A DNA stretch of 64,000 bases from Fumia sp045121595 (GTDB taxonomy: Bacteria; Bacillota; Clostridia; Oscillospirales; Ruminococcaceae), in NCBI GenBank assembly GCA_045121595.1, contig JBGVGI010000092.1, positions 14,870-78,869 of the forward strand. Direction: 5' to 3'. The notes under the pieces were generated by a model. It was not told the DNA's origin. It made no database searches and saw only the letters and a program-made list of their open reading frames with translations. Numbering within the stretch: position 1 is the stretch's first letter; every line of letters starts with the position of its first letter. The position numbers and the translations under genes are program-made. Below, one piece after another: positions 58,288 through 64,000 of this stretch.

Positions 58288-58761
58288 ATGAAAAGGCATA
58301 TCGCACTTTTGATGTCGACGGCATTTGTTGTGTTGGATCAGTTTTTTAAGATTTTGGCTATGGATAAACTTGAGCCTATCGGTTCTTTACCGATTATCCC
58401 CGATATATTCCATCTTACTTACATCGAAAACCGCGGTGCGGCTTTTGGTATGATGGAAGGCAAAAAATGGGTGCTTATCGGTCTTACCGCAGCGGTTTTG
58501 CTCGTTGCAGTTTTGCTTGTACTGGCAGGTAAGCTTGAAAGCAATAACCACTTGTTGTTTTCTGTATGTACCATTATCGGTGGCGGTGTAGGAAATCTGA
58601 TTGACAGAATTTACAGAGGCTTTGTGGTGGATTATATTCATCTTAAATTAATAAATTTTGCTGTTTTCAACTTTGCTGATATCTGCGTCACACTTGGTAC
58701 TGTATGGCTTCTTTTGTATCTCGTTCTTGATATGAAAAAAGAAGCGTCGGGAGAAAAGTAA
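58288..58761 (+). CDS. lspA: Lipoprotein signal peptidase (signal peptidase II)
   Basis: The 157-residue membrane aspartic protease cleaves prolipoprotein signal peptides. Catalytic aspartates D106 (GNLIDRIYRG) and D131 (FNFADICVT) are intact, with four membrane helices. Its targets would include the lipoprotein at 37 kb. The ATG has GCGGAGG 6 bases upstream. The RluA-type gene starts 1 base after its stop. Confidence 0.98.
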   Translation: MKRHIALLMSTAFVVLDQFFKILAMDKLEPIGSLPIIPDIFHLTYIENRGAAFGMMEGKKWVLIGLTAAVLLVAVLLVLAGKLESNNHLLFSVCTIIGGGVGNLIDRIYRGFVVDYIHLKLINFAVFNFADICVTLGTVWLLLYLVLDMKKEASGEK

Positions 58762-58762
58762 A

Positions 58763-59671
58763 GTGCTTGAGTTTTTAGTTGAAGACGTTTTTGGCGGTGA
58801 ACGTATAGACGTTTTTCTTGTCGAAAAGCTTGAGGGTAAAACACGTTCTGCCATACAGAAAATGCTTGTTGACGGTGCCGTAAAATTAAACGGCAGTACC
58901 GCTTCTAAAAACGCAAAGCTCAAATTGGGTGACAGGGTGGAGATTACTTTACCTGAACCTAAAGAGCTTGACGTTGTACCTCAGGATATTCCGCTTGATA
59001 TTGTGTACGAGGACGACGATTTGCTTGTTGTGAACAAGCCTAAGGGAATGGTTGTGCACCCTGCGGCAGGAAATGAAGATAACACCCTTGTAAATGCACT
59101 TTTGTATCACTGTAAGGATTCGCTTTCGGGGATAAACGGAGTAATCCGCCCAGGTATCGTGCATAGAATAGATAAAGACACAAGTGGACTTTTGATAGTT
59201 GCAAAAAATGATACGTCTCATATAAATCTTGCAAGTCAGATTGAAAAACACAGTTTCACGAGAATGTATCATGCGGTGGTTTACGGTAACGTAAAGGAAG
59301 ATGAGGGTACTGTAAAAACTCTTATCGGAAGGCACCCTAAAGACCGCAAGAAAATGGCGGTTGTCGCAAAAGACGGAAGGGAAGCCGTTACCCATTTTAA
59401 AGTAATTGAACGACTTGAAGGGTACACTTATCTTGAGCTTAGGCTTGAGACGGGCAGAACCCATCAGATAAGAGTGCATATGGCATCTTTAGGACATCCC
59501 GTTGCGGGTGACCCCGTATACGGTCCCAAGAAAGTTATCACTTCGCTTGAAGGTCAGTGCCTGCACGCAAAGGTTATTGGATTTGTACACCCTAAAACGG
59601 GTGAGTATTTAGAATTTGACAGTGATTTACCGTATGTTTTCACGGAATTTCTGAGAAAGAACAGACGGTAA
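58763..59671 (+). CDS. RluA/RluD-family 23S rRNA pseudouridine synthase
   Basis: The 302-residue protein has an N-terminal S4 domain (about 10-70, DVFLVEKLEGKTRSAIQKML) and the RluA-type catalytic domain with GIVHRIDKDTSGLL, where D137 is the catalytic aspartate, and GRTHQIRVHMASLGHPVAGD. The arrangement lspA-rluD-like is standard in Gram-positives. The site modified is expected in helix 69 of 23S rRNA but is not shown by sequence. It starts at GTG. Confidence 0.95.
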   Translation: MLEFLVEDVFGGERIDVFLVEKLEGKTRSAIQKMLVDGAVKLNGSTASKNAKLKLGDRVEITLPEPKELDVVPQDIPLDIVYEDDDLLVVNKPKGMVVHPAAGNEDNTLVNALLYHCKDSLSGINGVIRPGIVHRIDKDTSGLLIVAKNDTSHINLASQIEKHSFTRMYHAVVYGNVKEDEGTVKTLIGRHPKDRKKMAVVAKDGREAVTHFKVIERLEGYTYLELRLETGRTHQIRVHMASLGHPVAGDPVYGPKKVITSLEGQCLHAKVIGFVHPKTGEYLEFDSDLPYVFTEFLRKNRR

Positions 59672-59692
59672 AAGAAAGGGTTGGTAATAAAA

Positions 59693-60532
59693 ATGGATGC
59701 AGCTTTGAAAAAAGAACTTATGAAAAAAGCTTGTAAAATAAGAATGGGAGTTATTGAAGGCACCTTTAATGCAAAATCAGGTCACCCGGGAGGATCGCTT
59801 TCTATCGCAGACGATCTTGCATATCTCTATTTTGTGGAGATGAACGTTGACCCCAAAAATCCCGATATGAAAAACCGTGACAGATTTGTTCTCTCAAAAG
59901 GACATACTGCACCCGCACTTTATGCAACTCTTGCACTTAAAGGATTTTTCCCCGAGGAAGAACTTAAATCTCTCCGCCATATAGGCTCAATGCTTCAGGG
60001 TCACCCCGATATGAAGCATATTCCCGGCGTTGATATGTCAAGCGGTTCTCTGGGTCAGGGAATTTCTGCCGCATGCGGTATGGCGCTTTCTGCTAAAATT
60101 TCAGGCGATGATTACCGTACATATACAATTTTAGGCGACGGTGAAATCGAAGAAGGTCAGGTTTGGGAAGCTGCTATGTTTGCGGCTCATTATAAGCTTG
60201 ATAACCTTGTCGCTATCGTTGACAACAATAATCTCCAGATTGATGGTACTGTAGCAGAGGTTATGTCCCCTTATCCCATTACGGATAAATTTGCGGCATT
60301 CGGCTGGCACGTTATTACAATCGACGCTCATAACTTTGACGAGATTGAAAAAGCTTTCAACGAAGCTAAAACAGTTAAAGGTAAACCTACTGTTATCGTT
60401 CAGACAAGTGTTAAAGGTAAAGGCGTTTCCTTTATGGAAAATCAGGTTTCATGGCATGGTGCGGCTCCCAATGCAGAACAGTATGAGACAGCTATGAACG
60501 AATTAAATAAAGCTTACGATGCACTTAACTAA
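59693..60532 (+). CDS. Transketolase, N-terminal (thiamine diphosphate) subunit
   Basis: The 279-residue protein corresponds to the N-terminal half of transketolase. It has GTFNAKSGHPGGSLSIAD, LSKGHTAPALYATL, the ThDP-binding GDGEIEEGQVWEAAMFA and the Mg/ThDP NNNLQIDG motif. In Clostridia transketolase is often split, and the C-terminal half is encoded 12 bases downstream. Together they form one active enzyme of the pentose phosphate pathway. The ATG at 59693 has a distant AAAGGG; an earlier TTG abuts it. Confidence 0.96.
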   Translation: MDAALKKELMKKACKIRMGVIEGTFNAKSGHPGGSLSIADDLAYLYFVEMNVDPKNPDMKNRDRFVLSKGHTAPALYATLALKGFFPEEELKSLRHIGSMLQGHPDMKHIPGVDMSSGSLGQGISAACGMALSAKISGDDYRTYTILGDGEIEEGQVWEAAMFAAHYKLDNLVAIVDNNNLQIDGTVAEVMSPYPITDKFAAFGWHVITIDAHNFDEIEKAFNEAKTVKGKPTVIVQTSVKGKGVSFMENQVSWHGAAPNAEQYETAMNELNKAYDALN

Positions 60533-60544
60533 GGAGGGGTAAAG

Positions 60545-61486
60545 ATGTCAGAAATCAAAAAAATCGCTACCCGTGACAGCTACGGTAACGCTCTTGTTGA
60601 GCTTCAGAAAGAAATTAAGGATCTTATAGTTCTTGACGCAGACTTAGCGGCTGCTACAAAGACACAGACTTTCAAAAAAGCAGTACCCGAAAACTTCTTT
60701 GACTGTGGTATTGCAGAAGGTAATATGATGGGCGTTGCAGCAGGTCTTGCGGCAACAGGAAAAACAGTTTTTGCAAGTTCTTTTGCAATGTTTGCGGCAG
60801 GAAGAGCTTTTGAAATTATCAGAAACTCTATTGGTTACCCTCATCTTAACGTAAAAATCGGTGCGACTCACGCTGGTATTTCTGTTGGTGAGGATGGTGC
60901 AACACATCAGTGTAATGAAGATATCGCTTTGATGCGTACTATCCCCGGAATGACAATTATAAACCCCGCTGATGACGTTGAAGCACGTGCCGCTGTAAAA
61001 GCTGCAGCACGTCATAACGGACCTGTTTACCTCCGCTTCGGAAGACTTGCAGTTCCCGTGTTCAACGATGAAGCAACCTATAAGTTTGAGCTTGGCAAAG
61101 GCATTACTTTAAAAGAAGGCAACGATATAACGATTATCGCAACAGGTCTTATGGTAAATGAAGCAATGATTGCCGCAAAAGAATTAGAAGAAAAAGGCGT
61201 TAATGCAAGAGTAATCAATATTCATACCATTAAGCCTATCGACCGCGATATTATTGTTAAAGCTGCAAAGGAAACAGGAAAAATTCTCACAGTTGAAGAA
61301 CATAACGTTATCGGTGGCCTTGGCAGTGCCGTTGCAGAAGTTGTTTGTGAAGAAGCTCCCTGCAAACTTCAGAGAATCGGTGTTGAAGATAAATTCGGAT
61401 TCTCAGGTCCTGCAGTTGAACTTTTGAAGCTTTTCGGACTTTCTGCTGAAAACATCGTAAACAAAGCTTTGGAAATGGTTAAATAA
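60545..61486 (+). CDS. Transketolase, C-terminal subunit
   Basis: The 313-residue protein covers the pyrimidine-binding and C-terminal domains of transketolase: VLDADLAAATKTQTF, FDCGIAEGNMMGVAAGLAAT with the catalytic Glu, FAMFAAGRAFE, THAGISVGEDGATHQ and a final domain with EEHNVIGGLGSAVAEV. It complements the N-terminal subunit directly upstream. The ATG follows AAGGAGG. Confidence 0.96.
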   Translation: MSEIKKIATRDSYGNALVELQKEIKDLIVLDADLAAATKTQTFKKAVPENFFDCGIAEGNMMGVAAGLAATGKTVFASSFAMFAAGRAFEIIRNSIGYPHLNVKIGATHAGISVGEDGATHQCNEDIALMRTIPGMTIINPADDVEARAAVKAAARHNGPVYLRFGRLAVPVFNDEATYKFELGKGITLKEGNDITIIATGLMVNEAMIAAKELEEKGVNARVINIHTIKPIDRDIIVKAAKETGKILTVEEHNVIGGLGSAVAEVVCEEAPCKLQRIGVEDKFGFSGPAVELLKLFGLSAENIVNKALEMVK

Positions 61487-61490
61487 AAAT

Positions 61491-61511
61491 GAGGGAGAAA
61501 TTTTCTCCCTC
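61491..61511 (+). terminator. Weak terminator after transketolase
   Basis: Perfect 9-base arms (GAGGGAGAA and complement) with a short loop are followed by GTAAATTTTA, so the T run is poor. Confidence 0.6.
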
Positions 61512-61522
61512 GTAAATTTTAC

Positions 61523-61551
61523 TTGACAAAAAGGTTACTATATAATATAAT
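61523..61551 (+). promoter_or_regulatory. Consensus sigma-A promoter for greA
   Basis: Perfect TTGACA (61523-61528) and TATAAT (61546-61551) with 17-base spacing. The leader before greA is about 100 bases and includes a short CCATTGGATTTATCCGATGG hairpin at about 61577-61596. Confidence 0.85.
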
Positions 61552-61657
61552 CAAAATGTTGTAGAGTTTTTAAAAGCCATTGGATTTATCCGATGGTGTT
61601 GTTTTTAACAGCAAAACTTTTGAAAGGGACGGCAAAAAGCCGTGACAGGTAATTATT

Positions 61658-62134
61658 ATGGCAAAACCCGTAATCCTGACCAGTGAAGGTCTTGCAAATC
61701 TCGAAAACGAGCTTGAAGAGCTCAAAACTGTTAAAAGAAAAGATATTGCCGATAAAATTAAGGTAGCTATTTCTTTCGGTGACCTTTCCGAAAACAGTGA
61801 ATATGATGAAGCTAAAAATGAGCAGGCTATGATTGAAGCAAGAATTTTGCAGATTGAAACAATGCTCAAGAATGTTAAAGTATTGGACGTTGACGAACTT
61901 AATACCGACGTTGTTAACGTTGGAAGTAAAGTTAAACTCAAAGACGTTGAGTTTGATGAAGAAGAAACGTTCCATATCGTCGGCTCTACTGAGGCTGACC
62001 CTGCAAACGGAAAAATCTCCGACGAATCTCCCGTTGGCAAAGCTTTGCTCGGACATAAGGTTGGGGATAAAGTGGATATCACAGTGCCTTCCGGTGCTGT
62101 AATTTCCTACGAAATTCTGGAAATCATGATGTAA
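61658..62134 (+). CDS. greA: Transcription elongation factor GreA
   Basis: The 158-residue factor rescues backtracked RNA polymerase by stimulating transcript cleavage. The N-terminal coiled-coil has the basic-tip acidic pair in FGDLSENSEYDEAKNEQA, and the C-terminal domain ends with VGDKVDITVPSGAVISYEIL. It lies just before lysS, a usual arrangement. Confidence 0.98.
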   Translation: MAKPVILTSEGLANLENELEELKTVKRKDIADKIKVAISFGDLSENSEYDEAKNEQAMIEARILQIETMLKNVKVLDVDELNTDVVNVGSKVKLKDVEFDEEETFHIVGSTEADPANGKISDESPVGKALLGHKVGDKVDITVPSGAVISYEILEIMM

Positions 62135-62145
62135 TTTTTCAAAGC

Positions 62146-62175
62146 AGGGATAGGGCATGGCTCTATCCTTCTTTT
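62146..62175 (+). terminator. Hairpin with T-rich tail between greA and lysS
   Basis: Arms at 62146-62156 and 62160-62170 pair over 11 bases with two wobbles and an ATG loop, followed by CTTTTA. It may act as a partial terminator limiting lysS transcription from the greA promoter. Confidence 0.6.
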
Positions 62176-62191
62176 AGAAAGGAAATGTAAT

Positions 62192-63688
62192 ATGAGTGAC
62201 GTTGTAAACGCTCCCATCGAGCAGACAGAGGACTTAAATGAACTTTTGCGTATCCGCAGAGAAAAACTTAGCACTTTGAAAGAAGAAGGTAAAAACCCCT
62301 TCGAAATCACAAAGTATGACGTTACTGCACACAACGCAGAAATCCGTGAAAAATTTGAAGAACTTGAAGGCAAAACTGTTTCTATCGCAGGTAGAATGAT
62401 GAGCCGCCGTATTATGGGTAAAGCAAGTTTTATGGATATCCGTGACGGCAGTGACCGTATGCAGGTTTACGTAAAACGTGATGATATCGGTACTGATGAA
62501 TATGCTGATTTCAAAAAATGGGATATCGGCGATATCGTTGGTGTTGAAGGTTTTGTTTTTGTAACACAGAAAGGTGAGATTTCTGTTCACGCACAGAAAA
62601 TTACTCTTCTTTCCAAATCTTTGCGTCCTTTGCCCGAAAAATTCCATGGTCTTAAGGATACTGATACAAGATACCGTCAGCGTTACGTTGACCTTATCGT
62701 AAATCCTGAAGTTAAGGATACTTTTGCAAAACGTTCAAAAATTATCCGTGAAATCAGAAACTTCCTCGATGACCAGGGCTTTATGGAAGTTGAAACTCCT
62801 ATGCTCGTTTCCAACGCAGGTGGTGCGGCTGCACGTCCTTTTGAAACACATTTCAATGCACTTAATGAAGATTTCAAACTCCGTATTTCTCTTGAACTTT
62901 ACTTGAAACGTCTTATCGTAGGCGGTTTTGAAAGAGTTTACGAAATCGGCAGAGTTTTCAGAAATGAAGGCCTTGACACAAGACATAACCCCGAGTTTAC
63001 TTTGATGGAACTCTATCAGGCTTATACCGATTACCACGGTATGATGGACCTTACAGAAAACCTTTTCAGACACGTTGCAACTAAGGTTCTGGGTACAACA
63101 AAAATCGTTTACAACGGTATCGAAATGGACCTCGGCAAACCCTTTGAACGTATTACAATGGTGGATGCTGTTAAGAAATATGCAGGTGTTGACTTTAACG
63201 AGGTTAAAGATACTGAAGAAGCTAAGAAACTTGCTAAAGAGCATCATATCGAATTTGAAGACAGACATCAGAAAGGTGATATCTTAAGTTTGTTCTTTGA
63301 AGAATATGCAGAAGAACATCTCATTCAGCCTACATTTGTTATGGACCATCCGATTGAGATTTCTCCTCTTACCAAGAAAAAACCCGAAGATCCCGCTTAT
63401 ACAGAACGTTTTGAGTTCTTTATGAACGGTTGGGAAATGGCAAACGCTTACTCCGAACTTAATGACCCCATCGACCAGAGAGAACGTTTTAAAGCTCAGG
63501 AAGAAATGTTTGCTCAGGGTGATGAAGAAGCAAACCATACAGACGAAGATTTCTTAAATGCTCTTGAAATCGCTATGCCCCCCACAGGTGGTATCGGTTT
63601 CGGCATCGACCGTATGTGTATGCTCCTTACAGACTCCGCCGCAATCCGCGACGTACTCCTCTTCCCCACAATGAAACCGATTGACTAA
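62192..63688 (+). CDS. lysS: Lysyl-tRNA synthetase (class II)
   Basis: The 498-residue enzyme charges tRNA-Lys, whose gene is at 22.7 kb. It has an N-terminal OB-fold anticodon domain (about 60-165) and the class II core: motif 2 GRVFRNEGLDTRHNPEFTLMEL and motif 3 GGIGFGIDRMCMLLT. There is no T-box in front of it, unlike thrS. The ATG follows AGAAAGGA. No terminator hairpin is seen in the first 100 bases after its stop; the structured sequence at the window edge begins there. Confidence 0.99.
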   Translation: MSDVVNAPIEQTEDLNELLRIRREKLSTLKEEGKNPFEITKYDVTAHNAEIREKFEELEGKTVSIAGRMMSRRIMGKASFMDIRDGSDRMQVYVKRDDIGTDEYADFKKWDIGDIVGVEGFVFVTQKGEISVHAQKITLLSKSLRPLPEKFHGLKDTDTRYRQRYVDLIVNPEVKDTFAKRSKIIREIRNFLDDQGFMEVETPMLVSNAGGAAARPFETHFNALNEDFKLRISLELYLKRLIVGGFERVYEIGRVFRNEGLDTRHNPEFTLMELYQAYTDYHGMMDLTENLFRHVATKVLGTTKIVYNGIEMDLGKPFERITMVDAVKKYAGVDFNEVKDTEEAKKLAKEHHIEFEDRHQKGDILSLFFEEYAEEHLIQPTFVMDHPIEISPLTKKKPEDPAYTERFEFFMNGWEMANAYSELNDPIDQRERFKAQEEMFAQGDEEANHTDEDFLNALEIAMPPTGGIGFGIDRMCMLLTDSAAIRDVLLFPTMKPID

Positions 63689-63714
63689 TAACTTTCTATA
63701 AGTTGCTATATCTG

Positions 63715-63930
63715 AACTAAACAGGACTTATCTAAGGTGTTTAAGCCAAACCTTAAACCAATTTAAGCCGAAGTTAAGCCAAATCCGAATTTGAAATTAT
63801 GCAAATTCAGGTGGATGGAGATAGCATACGATAAGTTCATACTATTTAAGCCCGTTGAGAATGCTCATGTACGGTAAGGAAGCAAGCAACCGAAAACAAG
63901 AGATAGACCGCCAGCACTACACTATTCCGA
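63715..63930 (+). ncRNA. HEARO/IscB omega-RNA-like structured sequence (candidate)
   Basis: There is no ORF here. The sequence has an A/C-rich left part with repeated TTAAGCC units, a 7-base hairpin GAATTTG/CAAATTC (63787-63808), the block GGTGGATGGAGATAGCATAC (63811-63830), and a hairpin CCGT-TGAG-AATG-CTCA-TGT-ACGG (63852-63874) followed by TAAGGAAGCAAGCAACCG. From memory, GTGGATG-GATAGCATAC and GTACGGTRAGGAAG are features of HEARO RNAs, the guide RNAs of IscB/IsrB elements, which lie upstream of the HNH-nuclease ORF. No such ORF is visible because the window ends. The identification is tentative. Confidence 0.4.
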
Positions 63931-63949
63931 ACCAAAGACCAAAAGATAA

Positions 63950-63991
63950 GCATTGTGGGAAAATCTAAACTTTTGGATTTTCCTACAATGC
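63950..63991 (+). other. Long hairpin near the window end
   Basis: Arms of 16 bases (63950-63965 and 63976-63991, GCATTGTGGGAAAATC and complement with one wobble) surround a 10-base loop. There is no T run after it within the window. It may belong to the structured element before it or mark the start of a mobile element. Confidence 0.7.
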
Positions 63992-64000
63992 CAACTACGG

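Noticed and set aside
61586..62158. Long minus-strand ORFs opposite greA
   Set aside because: They shadow greA, which has a clear domain structure and promoter on the + strand.
63851..63881. Group II intron domain V
   Set aside because: The AGC and ACGG parts are suggestive, but the lower helix does not pair as in domain V and no reverse transcriptase or intron boundary is visible.

Overview
The window looks like chromosomal DNA from an endospore-forming, low-GC Gram-positive anaerobe of the Clostridia, most like an uncultured Oscillospiraceae/Ruminococcaceae-type gut bacterium. The evidence is sporulation genes (spoIIGA, sigE, spoIIP), a T-box upstream of thrS, split transketolase subunits, Firmicutes gene orders (asp23-DAK2-recG, miaB-ylbF-mutS-mutL-miaA-hfq, yggS-sepF-ylmH-divIVA-lspA), a dockerin-like secreted protein, and short GC-rich hairpin repeats of the kind common in that family. 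The assignment to family level is inference. Almost all of the window is core genome, densely packed and mostly on the + strand after 24 kb.

Layout. 0-5.6 kb: the start of an HI0933-type flavoprotein, T-box plus thrS, a degenerate histidine-kinase-like protein, ung, a flavin reductase and acpP. 5.6-7.7 kb: spoIIGA-sigE flanked by two small cysteine-rich ORFs. 7.7-12.9 kb (minus strand): rarA, a two-part radical SAM system and glyA. 13-17.8 kb: a secreted EEP-family protein, secG, rnr, and a CNNM/CorC-type membrane protein behind a structured leader. 17.8-18.9 kb: a small AT-rich module with an XRE repressor, twin palindromic operators and two unknown small proteins, followed by hairpin repeats. 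19-24.2 kb (minus): ddl, a membrane-anchored MurF-like ligase, an alpha/beta hydrolase, tRNA-Lys, and spoIIP with a coupled small protein. 24.3-29.9 kb: asp23, DAK2/FakA-like, recG, murC. 30-34.7 kb: a 1358-residue secreted multidomain protein and a block of repeats. 34.7-43.9 kb: a TtcA-like enzyme, citrate synthase, a lipoprotein plus two-component system, DUF1385, prmC, recA, recX. 44-54.3 kb: rimO, pgsA, cysE, miaB, a RicA/YlbF protein, mutS, mutL, miaA, hfq. 54.3-58.8 kb: a HlyD-like protein and the yggS-sepF-ylmH-divIVA-lspA division cluster. 58.8-63.7 kb: rluD-type synthase, transketolase halves, greA, lysS. The last 300 bases hold a structured non-coding sequence cut by the window end.

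Themes that link the genes are translation fidelity and tRNA modification (thrS, lysS, miaA, miaB, TtcA-like, rimO, prmC, RluD), DNA repair (ung, rarA, recG, recA, recX, mutS, mutL), envelope synthesis and division (ddl, MurF-like, murC, sepF, divIVA, lspA, pgsA), and the mother-cell sporulation programme (spoIIGA-sigE and its expected target spoIIP).

The least explained items are the HEARO/omega-RNA-like sequence at the right end, the switch-like leader at 16.4 kb, the twin-palindrome module at 18.1 kb, the MurF-like ligase whose N-terminal substrate domain is replaced by membrane helices, and the kinase-like protein that has lost its catalytic motifs. No database search was possible; family names rest on motif recognition.
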